A DNA stretch of 64,000 nucleotides, from NCBI RefSeq assembly GCF_030719215.1, contig NZ_CP120983.1, forward strand, positions 7,254,001 through 7,318,000, written 5' to 3'. Under the pieces are notes generated by a model. The model was not told the origin of the DNA. It did no database searches and saw only the letters and a program-made list of their open reading frames with translations. Origin of the DNA: Streptomyces sp. Alt3. GTDB taxonomy: Bacteria; Actinomycetota; Actinomycetes; Streptomycetales; Streptomycetaceae. Below are positions 49,901 to 58,208 of this stretch, one piece after another. A program made the translations under genes and the position numbers. Every line of letters begins with the position of its first letter. Positions within the stretch are counted from its first letter, which is position 1.

Positions 49901-52033
49901 GTGTCCTTCGCTTCCGATCTGGCCGCCCCGCCCGTCCTCAGGGCACGGAATCCGCTGGTGGACGCCCGGACCGCCTTCTTCGCGGGCCACGGTTGGAGGG
50001 GGGCGCGCGCAGGACGGGGGCTGAGCGAGCCGTCGTACGCGGAATGCCTCCTGGAGGCGGAGTACGGACACTCGTCCACGGCCGCGCCACCAGGCGCGGG
50101 AACGCACCTCGACGAGACCCAGTCGGATACTGATCCCGGTCCCGCCGGCAGTGCCGCCCGCCTCAGCCGGTCCGACCATCTGACGGCCTCCCTGCGCCGG
50201 GCGTGCCGGCTGTCCGTGCCGGTCGTCCCCGAGCTCCTGCTCGCCCACCGGAACGCCGGCCTCCGAGGGGGCGCCGTGGTGGCCGAGATGTGGCCGGGAT
50301 CGGTCAGCCGATACGGCACACGGCGTGCGGAGTCGGCGCTGAGGTCATTGCTGAACCGTCCTGACCTCGACGAACCGTCCACGGCGTTGCTGCTGGATCT
50401 GGCGACTGCGGCGGCACTGCGTCCCCTGAGCTCTGTCGAGACGGCGAGACTCGCCGCTGACTGCGGCAGCCGTGCCGGGCGGCACGCGGCGTGGCGCCAC
50501 CTGCACGCCCTGCCCGGAGGAGCCGCGTTGCTGCCCGGTCCCGACAGAGCGGCGGACGCCTACGAGCACCTGCTGCTCGCCGGGCGCCCCTACATCACGT
50601 CACCGGCAGGTGAGGGTGCGGTCGTGGCCCAGGCGATGCTGCTCGGCGACCTGGAAGCGCCCGGTGAGGGAACGAGCGGCGGACTCGGAGTCCTCGTCGG
50701 CGGCCTGGGAGACCATCTGGCCGGCCTCGACGACATCGCGTCGGTGGTCACGGTGGTTCTGGCGGGCCTTGACGCCCTGGCCGACGACGGACGAACCGTG
50801 TACGAGCGGGCCCCCGGTCACTGGATCGTGCGCCTGCCCGTGGACGCGCGCGGCTTTCCGGACTCGTCGCAGATGCACCTTCACCGGCCCGCGCTCGCCT
50901 GGTGGGCGGAGCGGCTGTTGGGCGCCCTGCCCCGTCGGCCGCAGGTGATGCACCTGCGCTGTACGGACGACGGCAGCCTCGCTCTGGCCGAAGCCGCCGA
51001 GCGCCTCGGATCACGCGTGGTGTTCAGCGCCACCTCCGATCCGCACCGGCAGGTGGCGGACCGGCTTGCCACGGAGGACACGGGCCACGGGCCGGGAGAG
51101 CTGGGGCCACTGCGCGGTGACCTGCACCGCATCTTCGTCGGGGACCGGCTGGTGGAGCGTGCCGACACCGTGATCGGTGTCGCGGGGCACTGCGGCGCGG
51201 ACGAGTTGGTGCGTCATTTTCCCCAGCTCGCCAAGATAAACGGCGGGACCGGACCGGCCGCACCTGCGGAGGGAATCACTCCCTACCGGCCCGGAAAGGA
51301 CGAGCAGAACCTCCGAAGGGAACTGGTCTCCGCTCTGTTCGCGCGTGCGGACAGCGAGGACTCCCTGGGCCCGGAGGACAGGAAGCTGCCCCTGTTCCTG
51401 TGCGTGGGCCGCATGCACCCCGACAAGCAGCAGGACATGCTCGTACGCGCCTGGGTCGAATCCGGCCTGTGCATGCGGTCGACCCTGGTCCTCGTGGGTG
51501 GGGCGGCGACCACGGAGAACGCGTACGAGCAGGACATGCGGCGCCGCATTCGGGCGGCACTGGCCGGCCATCCGACGGCTGCCGCCCGCTCGGCCGTTCT
51601 GCCCGCGCTGCCCAACCGCACGGTGCGGCGCCTCCAGCACGCCTTGACCGACCCGAGCCACGGGGTCCTCGCCCCGTGGTACGTGTGTCCCAGCGTCAAG
51701 GAGGACCTGGGGCTCGCGTTGCTCGAGGCGATGGAGGCGGGCATGCCCACGGCCGGCCCCCGTCAGGGCGGTGTGCTCCAGTACCTCCACGACGGCGTCA
51801 GCGGAGTCCTCCTGGACACCTCCTCCGAGGAGAAACTCTCCCAGGGGCTGCTCCGCATGATCACTCTCCCCGCGCCGGACCGCCATCGGCTCGCGGCCGT
51901 CGGCCGGGATGTGGTGACCAGCCGGTATTCGATCGCGGCGATGGCCGAGTCCCTGCTCGACACCTACGGAGTCGCCGGCCGTGGCAGGCGGCCCGAACCC
52001 TGGCCCGACGGCCGGGACGACATCGCGCGGTGA
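49901..52033 (+). CDS. Family 4-type glycosyltransferase with long N-terminal region
   Basis: 710 residues from GTG 49901, placed by GGAG seven bases ahead; the ATG six bases earlier touches that site. The C-terminal ~250 residues are a GT-B donor domain: LPLFLCVGRMHPDKQQDMLVRAW, VLVGG, and the E-x7-E-like VCPSVKEDLGLALLEAMEAGMPTAGPRQGG. The middle has GGLGVLVGGLGDHLA, like the acceptor-side loop of sucrose-phosphate synthase/sucrose synthase relatives. The first ~200 residues are not recognised. Cytoplasmic. It is 253 bp downstream of the LitR-like gene in the same direction. Confidence 0.75.
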   Translation: MSFASDLAAPPVLRARNPLVDARTAFFAGHGWRGARAGRGLSEPSYAECLLEAEYGHSSTAAPPGAGTHLDETQSDTDPGPAGSAARLSRSDHLTASLRRACRLSVPVVPELLLAHRNAGLRGGAVVAEMWPGSVSRYGTRRAESALRSLLNRPDLDEPSTALLLDLATAAALRPLSSVETARLAADCGSRAGRHAAWRHLHALPGGAALLPGPDRAADAYEHLLLAGRPYITSPAGEGAVVAQAMLLGDLEAPGEGTSGGLGVLVGGLGDHLAGLDDIASVVTVVLAGLDALADDGRTVYERAPGHWIVRLPVDARGFPDSSQMHLHRPALAWWAERLLGALPRRPQVMHLRCTDDGSLALAEAAERLGSRVVFSATSDPHRQVADRLATEDTGHGPGELGPLRGDLHRIFVGDRLVERADTVIGVAGHCGADELVRHFPQLAKINGGTGPAAPAEGITPYRPGKDEQNLRRELVSALFARADSEDSLGPEDRKLPLFLCVGRMHPDKQQDMLVRAWVESGLCMRSTLVLVGGAATTENAYEQDMRRRIRAALAGHPTAAARSAVLPALPNRTVRRLQHALTDPSHGVLAPWYVCPSVKEDLGLALLEAMEAGMPTAGPRQGGVLQYLHDGVSGVLLDTSSEEKLSQGLLRMITLPAPDRHRLAAVGRDVVTSRYSIAAMAESLLDTYGVAGRGRRPEPWPDGRDDIAR

Positions 52034-52106
52034 GGCAGCCGCCCGGGCAGCGGCGTGGTCGACCAGGCGTGCTGCCGGTCACCGTCAGGTGTGGCTGCGC
52101 ATGTCG

Positions 52107-53669
52107 TCACGGACGGGAGCGCGACGCCGACGGGCCGGTGCGGGCCTTGTTCGCGTGCGCGCACATCCCCTTGGCGGCGGCTTGCGTGATGTTCCGGGCC
52201 ATCCCACCGAAGACCACCGCGTGGAACGGGGAGACGCACCACCAGTAGACGTGACCGAGCAGGCCGCGAGGATGGAAGACGGCACGCTGGCGGTAGAGGG
52301 TGAGCTTTCCGTCGCACGTCTCGGCGTACATCTCCAGCCAGGCGAGGCCGGGCAGGCGCATTTCGGCGCGCAGTCGCAGCAGGTGGCCCGGTTCGATCTC
52401 TTCGACACGCCAGAAGTCCAGTGAGTCGCCCACACGCAGGCGTTCGGCGTCCCTGCGTCCGCGGCGCAGTCCCACACCGCCGACCAGACGGTCCAGCCAG
52501 CCCCGGACCGCCCAGGCGAGCGGGAAGGAGTACCAGCCGTTGTCCCCGCCTATGCCCTCGATCACCTTCCACAGTGACTCGCGGGACGTGTCCACCGTGA
52601 GTTGCCGCTCGTCCTGGTAGAGGCTGCCGCCGGCCCACTCCGGATCGGTGGGCAGAGGGTCGCTGGGCGCCCCCGGCACGGCGGCGGACGACCAGCGTGT
52701 GGTGACCTCGGCCTCACGGACTCGGCGCAGCGCGAGATCCAGGGCCTCCTCGAACGGCAGTGGCCGACCCGGTGCGTCCGGGACGTAGCGGGCGATGTCG
52801 TGTTCGTCGCACACGACCTCGTGACGCAGCGACTCGGTCAGTGGCCGGGCGATCGAAGCGGGCACCGGGGTGACGAGGCCGACCCAGTGGCTGGACAGCC
52901 TCGGAGTGAGGACCGGCACGGGCACGATGAGGCGTCGCCGGAGCCCGGCGACCTCGGCGTACCGGCGCATCATCTCCTGGTACGTGAGAACGTCAGGTCC
53001 GCCGATGTCGAACGCGCGGTCCACATCCGCCGGCATGGTGGCCGAGCCGACCAGGTAGTGCAGCACATCGCGGACCCCGATGGGCTGTGTGCGGGTGCTC
53101 ACCCAGCTCGGGGTCACCATGACCGGCAGTCGTTCCGTGAGGTAGCGCAGCATCTCGAAGGAGGCCGATCCGGAGCCCACGACCACCGCCGCCCGCAGCA
53201 CGGTGGCCGGAACGGGCGCCTCCAGGAAGATGCGTCCCACCTCCGCACGGGAGCGCAGATGCGGTGACAGTTCCCGTTCCGGGACCCCGCTCGGGGTGAG
53301 CCCGCCCAGGTACACGATGCGCCGCACCCCGGCGGCGTGTGCCTGCTCGGCGAAGATCCGTGCAGCTCGGCGATCGGTGTCCTCGAAACCGGAACCGGTT
53401 CCGAGGGCGTGCACCAGGTAGTAGGCCACGTCGATTCCCCGCATGCTCGCAGCGACGGACGCGGCGTCGGTGACATCCCCGGCGACCGGCTCGACCTCCT
53501 GTGCCCAGGGGTGGTCACGCAGTTTGCCCGGCGAGCGGGCCAGACACCGCACAGTGTGGCCCGCTTCCAGCAGTTCCGGCACGAGACGCCCGCCGATGTA
53601 CCCGGACGCGCCGGTGACCAGGCAGTTCAGCCGCTCAGCCGTCTTCGGCCCACGCCCGTCGGTGTTCAC
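52107..53669 (-). CDS. Two-domain SDR oxidoreductase (NAD(P)-binding plus DUF2867)
   Basis: 520 residues from GTG 53669. An extended SDR domain has LVTGASGYIGGRLVPELLEAG at its start, YYLVHALGTGSGF and VYLGGLTPSGV; the C-terminal ~150 residues (GWYSFPLAWAVRGWLDRLVGGVGLRRGRRD ... DFWRVEEIEPGHLLRLRAEMRLPGLAWLEM) match DUF2867. The pair is a common actinobacterial fusion; an oxidoreductase of this kind (litQ) has been described in the S. coelicolor lit locus, which I recall but cannot verify. Its start overlaps the stop of the 70-residue repeat protein (GTGA), so the two are translated together. GGAG lies eight bases ahead. Confidence 0.82.
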   Translation of the reverse strand: MNTDGRGPKTAERLNCLVTGASGYIGGRLVPELLEAGHTVRCLARSPGKLRDHPWAQEVEPVAGDVTDAASVAASMRGIDVAYYLVHALGTGSGFEDTDRRAARIFAEQAHAAGVRRIVYLGGLTPSGVPERELSPHLRSRAEVGRIFLEAPVPATVLRAAVVVGSGSASFEMLRYLTERLPVMVTPSWVSTRTQPIGVRDVLHYLVGSATMPADVDRAFDIGGPDVLTYQEMMRRYAEVAGLRRRLIVPVPVLTPRLSSHWVGLVTPVPASIARPLTESLRHEVVCDEHDIARYVPDAPGRPLPFEEALDLALRRVREAEVTTRWSSAAVPGAPSDPLPTDPEWAGGSLYQDERQLTVDTSRESLWKVIEGIGGDNGWYSFPLAWAVRGWLDRLVGGVGLRRGRRDAERLRVGDSLDFWRVEEIEPGHLLRLRAEMRLPGLAWLEMYAETCDGKLTLYRQRAVFHPRGLLGHVYWWCVSPFHAVVFGGMARNITQAAAKGMCAHANKARTGPSASRSRP

Positions 53670-53878
53670 GAGCGCTTCTCCTCGCGCTCGGCCCGGTACC
53701 GCGCTGCGAGACGCCCCGTCGCGGCGCCGCTGTGTGACGGGACCGGGGCCATGGGTGTCGCTTCCGTCGCGGCGCCGCTGTGTGACGGGACCGGGGCCAT
53801 GGGTGTCGCTTCCGTCGCGGCGCCGCTGTGTGACGGGACCGGGGCCATGGGTGTCGCTTCCGTCGCGGCGTGGTGCAT
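53666..53878 (-). CDS. 70-residue protein of three identical 16-residue repeats
   Basis: ATG 53878 has GGCAGGAGA seven bases ahead, and the TGA overlaps the next gene's GTG by four bases, so this short frame has both a ribosome site and a coupled partner. After MHHA the unit ATEATPMAPVPSHSGA occurs three times without a change, followed by a charged tail GRLAARYRAEREEKRS. No signal peptide or membrane segment. No family is known to me. The perfect 48-bp DNA repeats imply recent expansion or conversion. It may only serve to couple translation into the SDR gene, or be a flexible scaffold for it. Confidence 0.6.
   Translation of the reverse strand: MHHAATEATPMAPVPSHSGAATEATPMAPVPSHSGAATEATPMAPVPSHSGAATGRLAARYRAEREEKRS
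53718..53861. repeat. Three identical 48-bp tandem repeats
   Basis: Units at 53718-53765, 53766-53813 and 53814-53861 are identical base for base, and a partial fourth begins at 53862. The 48-bp length keeps every frame open, which is why repeats appear in more than one reading frame; the minus-strand frame ending at 53666 is the one with a ribosome site. Confidence 0.95.
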
Positions 53879-54091
53879 GGGCGTCTCCTGCCGTGTGCGT
53901 CGGGCGGTCGGATCCGCCCCACACCTACTTCCGGCCGGAGCAGGCAGATGGATGCACAAGGCGCAAAACGGCTCGGCCGGTCTTACGCGTGGTCCGGCAG
54001 CCCCTCCCTCTCCCCGGCCGGGCGAGGGGGCGTACGGGTGACAGGGGGCCGTACCGGCATCCGTACGCGCGGCTCCGGCAGAAGAAGGACC

Positions 54092-54664
54092 ATGAAGCTT
54101 CGAGACGAACTTCCCGTCGATCACCACCTGGCGACCGTCTACCGCTACGGAGCCGCCGTCTGCGGCCTCGTCCTGCTCGCCTTCGCCGCACTGGGCTTCG
54201 CCGATGCCCTCACCCCGTTCGACACGGCCGGGGACACGGTCGCGGGTATGACCACCAACACCACGCTGAGTGTGATCTCCACGGTGGTGGGACTGGCCCT
54301 CCTCATCGGGGCCGTCATCGGAGGCAACTTCGCCTCCACCCTCAACATGACGGTCGGAGGACTGTTCGTCCTGAGCGGATTCGTCCACATCTTCGTGCTG
54401 GACCGGTCCGCCAACTTCCTCGACTTCGGCATGGCCAACGTGATGTTCAGCTTTGTCATGGGACTGGTCATCGCGACGTTCGGCATGTACGGCAGGGTCA
54501 CCAGCCGCCTGTCCCACGAGAACCCGTACTGGCGACGCAGGCACCCCGAACAGGCAGGGCACGAGGGTGCTTCGGTCCGTCACCTGCGCGAGGGACTCGA
54601 CCCGGGCCTGCTGCCCGCAGGTCGGACACCCGGCGTCACGGGCCGGGAGCCCGACGACGAGTGA
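54092..54664 (+). CDS. DUF4383-family membrane protein
   Basis: 190 residues. Four membrane segments: ~20-42, ~58-82, ~88-108 and ~113-135, within the DUF4383 pattern DHHLATVYRYGAAVCGLVLL ... GGLFVLSGFVHIFVLDRSANFLDFGMANVMFSFVMGLVI. A soluble, charged C-terminal tail of ~50 residues follows. Role unknown; such genes often sit near stress-sigma regulated envelope genes, as here. ATG follows AGAAGGACC. A 200-bp gap separates it from the repeat-protein gene transcribed the other way. Confidence 0.8.
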   Translation: MKLRDELPVDHHLATVYRYGAAVCGLVLLAFAALGFADALTPFDTAGDTVAGMTTNTTLSVISTVVGLALLIGAVIGGNFASTLNMTVGGLFVLSGFVHIFVLDRSANFLDFGMANVMFSFVMGLVIATFGMYGRVTSRLSHENPYWRRRHPEQAGHEGASVRHLREGLDPGLLPAGRTPGVTGREPDDE

Positions 54665-54685
54665 CATGCCCCAGGGGTACGTGTT

Positions 54686-54718
54686 CCGGGGGGCCACGGC
54701 GCCGCCGTGGCCCCCCGG
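54686..54718. terminator. Bidirectional terminator between converging genes
   Basis: CCGGGGGGCCACGGC (54686-54700) pairs perfectly over 15 bp with GCCGTGGCCCCCCGG (54704-54718) around a 3-nt loop. It fills the gap between the DUF4383 stop and the stop of the CBS-BON gene. Confidence 0.9.
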
Positions 54719-55450
54719 TCATGACCGTTCCCGCTGTTCGGCGTGAGCGGGGGCGCCCTTCTCCCCGCCGGCCGTGACCGGCGTGAGGCCGGGCCGGATG
54801 TCCACGTGCGCGTCGCGCGAGAGACGGTCGACAGCACGAGCACCGTGCGAAAGGTGGTCGACGACGTGAGCGTCGCGCGAGAGATGGTCGACCACATCCA
54901 CCACACCGTCGACGCTCCGGCACAGACGCAGGAGGACCTGCACGGTGTCACGGCCGCGCACGGTGCCGCTCAACGTGACGAGCCCCTCGGACACCTCCAC
55001 GTTCAACGAGGACGGACTGAGCCGAAGCGTCCGGGTCACCACTTCTTCGAGGATCTCCTCCTGGATCGCGCGATCCCGGCGAAGGAAGACCTGAAGGAGA
55101 TCGCTGCGGCTCAGGACTCCGACCAGACGGCCCTGACCGTCGACGACGGGGAGCCGCTTGACCCGGTGCTCCTCCATCACCCGAGCGGCGTGCACGACGT
55201 TCCACCGGGGCTCGGCGGTGACGGCAGGATGGCTCATCAGCGCGCCGGCGTCCCGTGCGGCGCCGGTGGTGCGGTTGCGCAGAAGATCGGCCTCGGAGAC
55301 GACGCCGACCGGACGCCCCGCGTCGTCCACGACCGGCACAGCGGTGACGGCCGACTCACTGAGCAGACGGGCGATCTCCTTGAAAGTGGTGCCGCGCTGG
55401 ATGCTGATGACCGACGGCGTCATCAGATCGGCGACGGTGAGTTGTCCCAT
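54719..55450 (-). CDS. CBS-pair protein with C-terminal BON domain
   Basis: 243 residues. Two CBS motifs: ~8-60 (VADLMTPSVISIQRGTTFKEIARLLSESAVTAVPVVDDAGRPVGVVSEADLLR) and ~72-125 (MSHPAVTAEPRWNVVHAARVMEEHRVKRLPVVDGQGRLVGVLSRSDLL), then a BON domain (LNVEVSEGLVTLSGTVRGRDTVQVLLRLCRSVDGVVDVVD). CBS pairs bind adenosyl nucleotides; BON domains bind phospholipid. The BON end is altered: its final HLS element is repeated three times. Its place beside the Asp23 genes suggests a shared envelope-stress regulon. Confidence 0.88.
   Translation of the reverse strand: MGQLTVADLMTPSVISIQRGTTFKEIARLLSESAVTAVPVVDDAGRPVGVVSEADLLRNRTTGAARDAGALMSHPAVTAEPRWNVVHAARVMEEHRVKRLPVVDGQGRLVGVLSRSDLLQVFLRRDRAIQEEILEEVVTRTLRLSPSSLNVEVSEGLVTLSGTVRGRDTVQVLLRLCRSVDGVVDVVDHLSRDAHVVDHLSHGARAVDRLSRDAHVDIRPGLTPVTAGGEKGAPAHAEQRERS
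54803..54892. repeat. Three 30-bp in-frame repeats in the CBS-BON gene
   Basis: Degenerate 30-bp units (54803-54832, 54833-54862, 54863-54892) encode VDHLSRDAHV, VDHLSHGARA and VDRLSRDAHV at the end of the BON domain. Units 1 and 3 are close; unit 2 has diverged. Confidence 0.8.
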
Positions 55451-55594
55451 CGTTCGACCCCTACCGGCATGACTGGAAGCGTGGGTGAGTCATGCTTTCC
55501 TCGACCTCCGGACAGAACACGCTCCCTTTGTGTAACTTTCGCCCCGCCGAGAAGGTTCCGGCGTGCTGTTCGGACCTACCGGTCGCGTGGGTGG

Positions 55595-56191
55595 TCATCG
55601 CTCCTGGCGAACGCCTGAGTGCCTGCGGGTGGTGGTGCTGATCCGTGTTCCGCCGCTCACGGCATGGGGCTGCAGGGACTCCCTGGCCTCGGTGAGCACG
55701 GTGGACAGCGAGGGCAGGACCGAGGCCGGGGCGATGTGCGGGTGGATCCACACGCGTGTACGAATGTGCAGGTGGTGGCCCTTCGCCCGGATGCGGACTT
55801 CGCACCGAGCCACGCCGTCCACCGAGCTCGTCCGCCGGGTCAGCACGTCGCGGAGGGCCCGAAGACGGAGATCCCCGCCGGGCGCAGGCAGGCGCACGCG
55901 GCCCGACCGCACACCACCGCCGTACAGACCGATGAACCACAGTGCGAAGAACGCCGTCAGAAGCGTGCCGAGGACGATGACCGAGGTGGTCCACCAGGCA
56001 GACCCACGCAGGTCCGAAAGCCGTTCCGGGCTCACCAGTACCGCTCCCGGCAGGCCGTCGGGCCACCAGGAGGGAAGCCGGTCGGCGATGGACGCCTCCG
56101 TCCCCGTGATCAGCGCACCGGCCGATACGAGTACCAGACCGAGGGCACCCAGCGCGATGCGGCCGGAGGTCCGGTGCGAGGGTGTCATCAT
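55595..56191 (-). CDS. AmaP-like membrane protein of the Asp23 cluster
   Basis: 198 residues from ATG 56191, whose ATGA overlaps the previous gene's stop. Two membrane segments (~12-32 and ~82-105, WWTTSVIVLGTLLTAFFALWFIGLYGGG) enclose an external loop; the C-terminal ~85 residues (LRALRDVLTRRTSSVDGVARCEVRIRAKGHHLHIRTRVWIHP) resemble the domain of alkaline-shock membrane anchor proteins. It is last in a leftward four-gene operon and would help anchor Asp23 to the membrane. The name is by analogy. Confidence 0.7.
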   Translation of the reverse strand: MMTPSHRTSGRIALGALGLVLVSAGALITGTEASIADRLPSWWPDGLPGAVLVSPERLSDLRGSAWWTTSVIVLGTLLTAFFALWFIGLYGGGVRSGRVRLPAPGGDLRLRALRDVLTRRTSSVDGVARCEVRIRAKGHHLHIRTRVWIHPHIAPASVLPSLSTVLTEARESLQPHAVSGGTRISTTTRRHSGVRQER

Positions 56192-57267
56192 GTGCGTCCT
56201 TGCGTCGGGGGCGAGGCAGGCGCCTTCTCGGCCGACTGCGACTGCGACTGCGACTGCGACTGCGACTGCGACTGCGACTGCGACTGCGACTGCGACTGCG
56301 ACTGCGGCCGAGGCGCCGGTGCCAATGCGGGTGCCGATGCCGGTGCCGGTGCGGGGCCCACGGCCGGTGGCTGCCGCCAGGTCGGGTCGGGATCGAGCGT
56401 GATGCGGAGACGCGGGGCGCGCCGCAGCGCGCACCCACCGACGGCGAGGCGGGCCGCAGCCTGTACGTCGCCGCGCGCGGCCGCACGGTCACCGAACGAC
56501 AGTCGGGCCCGGACCACGACGCGCCGACGCCCCACCCGGACCCTCACCCTGCCGATGCCTGCGACGTCCGACACCGCCTCCCGGACCAGTGCGGAGACCG
56601 CCGAGCGGTCGAGGGCGAAGACCGGCTGGTCCACGGGCGGCGAAAGGGACAGCAGGTGGCGCTGCCCGGGTGTGACCGCCAGGACGATCAGTACCAGGCC
56701 CATCAGGACGGCACCGGCGCCCCCCAGGACGACGGGCAGTTCACCCGCCCCGTGGGTGGAAAGCCAGTCCACGGCACCGCCGCGCCACCGGGCGGGTGGA
56801 CGGCCCAGCAGGTGCACCCGCGCGACGTCGAAAACCACAGCGCCGCCGGCCAGGGTGGCCCCGCCTGTGACAGCGGCCGTGGGCAGACGCCGGGAAGACC
56901 ACCACCGGCGTGCGCCCGGCCGGACAGGTCCTCCTCCGGACGGACCCGACGGATCGGCCCGGAGGAGCGGGGCGTCGGCGTGAAGCGCACGGACGCTCAC
57001 CTCCGCCCGTGGGACATCGAGCCCGCTCAGCCGGCGGGTGCGTGCGGCGACGTGGTCCTGGACGAGCCTCACGGAGTCGGCCACGGGCACCGGGTAGGGC
57101 AGGGCAAGATCCAACGACACCCTCGCCCGGTCCCCCCTGACGGTCGCCGAGACGCTCGTGGCCGCGACGCCCCGGCCGGGCAGGGACTCCGTGACGGCAC
57201 GCCGGGCGATCCTGCGGACGGCCTTCTCCGACACCGTGGTGGTGCCTCGTTGCGACGGTGTGATCAT
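56188..57267 (-). CDS. Asp23-like/DUF6286 membrane protein with (Gln-Ser)12 tract
   Basis: 359 residues. The N-terminal ~100 residues have an Asp23-like pattern (TVSEKAVRRIARRAVTESL ... VRGDRARVSLDLALPYPVPVADSVRLVQDHVAARTRRLSGLDVPRAEVSVRAL). Two membrane segments follow (~132-150 and ~178-200), then a second beta-alpha domain (VSALVREAVSDVAGIGRVRVRVGRRRVVVRARL). The C-terminal tail is Pro/Ala repeats and a run of 12 Gln-Ser pairs. Both ends overlap neighbours by ATGA, so the operon is tightly coupled. Confidence 0.72.
   Translation of the reverse strand: MITPSQRGTTTVSEKAVRRIARRAVTESLPGRGVAATSVSATVRGDRARVSLDLALPYPVPVADSVRLVQDHVAARTRRLSGLDVPRAEVSVRALHADAPLLRADPSGPSGGGPVRPGARRWWSSRRLPTAAVTGGATLAGGAVVFDVARVHLLGRPPARWRGGAVDWLSTHGAGELPVVLGGAGAVLMGLVLIVLAVTPGQRHLLSLSPPVDQPVFALDRSAVSALVREAVSDVAGIGRVRVRVGRRRVVVRARLSFGDRAAARGDVQAAARLAVGGCALRRAPRLRITLDPDPTWRQPPAVGPAPAPASAPALAPAPRPQSQSQSQSQSQSQSQSQSQSQSQSAEKAPASPPTQGRT
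56233..56304. repeat. Twelve perfect CGACTG hexanucleotide repeats
   Basis: Seventy-two bases of uninterrupted CGACTG, read on the minus strand as CAGTCG, give (Gln-Ser)12 near the C-terminus of the DUF6286-type protein. The perfection suggests a contingency-like length variation. Confidence 0.95.
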
Positions 57268-57449
57268 CGGCGGTTCCGCTCGAACGCGTCCCTGAGCGCG
57301 TCAGGCACACCCCCACCGTCGAGCCGGTGACCGACGAAGGCGCCCACTGCTCCCAGGGAGGCGACGAGGAGGAACGCGCCGAAACCTCCGAAGTACGCGG
57401 CGAACGCCAGGGCCATACCCGCCCCCGTCCCGACCACCGGCCTGCTCAT
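57264..57449 (-). CDS. Small membrane protein of the Asp23 operon (DUF2273-like)
   Basis: 61 residues from ATG 57449 with GGTGGAGAAG ahead. A single glycine-rich hydrophobic stretch (VVGTGAGMALAFAAYFGGFGAFLLVASLGAVGAFVG) probably forms two short membrane helices, followed by HRLDGGGVPDALRDAFERNRR. Small proteins of this type accompany Asp23 and AmaP in Gram-positive alkaline-shock operons. The ATGA overlap with the following gene and 47-bp spacing from the Asp23 gene support a common transcript. Confidence 0.72.
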   Translation of the reverse strand: MSRPVVGTGAGMALAFAAYFGGFGAFLLVASLGAVGAFVGHRLDGGGVPDALRDAFERNRR

Positions 57450-57496
57450 CTTCTCCACCTCTCGAACGACTGCCCGGCCCCGGTTCCGGCTGCCGG

Positions 57497-58000
57497 TCAC
57501 TCCACCCTGGAATCGGTCGAGGTGGAGTCGCCGTCCTCGTCCGGCAGATGCACGTCGTTCACCGTCACGTTGACCTCGACGACCTCCAGGCCTGTGATGC
57601 GTTCGACGGCGGCGATCACGTTCTCCCGCACGTCACGGGCCAGGTCCGCGATCGCCACTCCGTATTCGACGACCAGGTCGACGTCGATGGCGGTCTGCCG
57701 TTCGCCGACCTCGACCTTGACGCCACGGCCGACGTTGGGGCGGCCGCCCGGCACCCGGTCGCGAACGGCACCGAGTGTGCGCGAGAGCCCGCCGCCCATG
57801 TCGTGAACACCCGGGATCTCCCTGGCGGCACTGCCGGCGATCTTCACGACCACGACGTCCGCGATGGATGTCCTGCCCCGGGTGGCGGCAGGCTCGTTCG
57901 CGCCGGTGGCACCACCCGTGAGAGCCGTCGTGCCCTGTTCGCCCCTCGCGCTGTGCGGGACGGAAGCGCTCTTGGTGACCGGGGCCGTCTGCGTAGTCAT
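57497..58000 (-). CDS. Asp23/Gls24-family envelope stress protein
   Basis: 167 residues. After a flexible ~45-residue start the Asp23 domain is complete: TSIADVVVVKIAGSAAREIPGVHDMGGGLSRTLGAVRDRVPGG, then GVKVEVGERQTAIDVDLVVEYGVAIADLARDVRENVIAAVERITGLEVVEVNVTVNDVHLP. Members coat the inner membrane face through an AmaP anchor and respond to alkaline or cell-wall stress. It is first in the leftward operon and divergent from the ECF sigma operon, with an inverted repeat in its leader. GGAGG precedes ATG 58000. Confidence 0.92.
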   Translation of the reverse strand: MTTQTAPVTKSASVPHSARGEQGTTALTGGATGANEPAATRGRTSIADVVVVKIAGSAAREIPGVHDMGGGLSRTLGAVRDRVPGGRPNVGRGVKVEVGERQTAIDVDLVVEYGVAIADLARDVRENVIAAVERITGLEVVEVNVTVNDVHLPDEDGDSTSTDSRVE

Positions 58001-58018
58001 GGCAGATCCTCCTTGTAC

Positions 58019-58041
58019 GGTGTGCGAACTGATCTCACACC
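58019..58041. promoter_or_regulatory. Inverted repeat in the asp23 leader
   Basis: GGTGTG (58019-58024) and CACACC (58036-58041) form an inverted repeat with an 11-bp spacer just upstream of the Asp23 ribosome site, in the 208-bp gap between divergent operons. It could be an operator; no clear -35/-10 of the ECF type could be fixed with confidence. Confidence 0.35.
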
Positions 58042-58208
58042 TGTAGAACCGCCCGGACGCGTTCCGTGACGCCGGGCTCAGGAATTCCTTTCCACCGTCG
58101 TCACTCCGGCCACGAGCAGGGCATGCCGTACGCACCCGTCCCGTGCTGCGTAACAGGGAGACGCGGTCGTGTGTCCAACCGGAAGAGAGCGAACGAAAGG
58201 AGTCACCC

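Noticed and set aside
53697..53924. Extending the two-domain SDR upstream through the 48-bp repeats
   Set aside because: The frame is open, but a ribosome site precedes GTG 53669 and the overlapping 70-residue frame has its own site and stop there, so the extension is unlikely.
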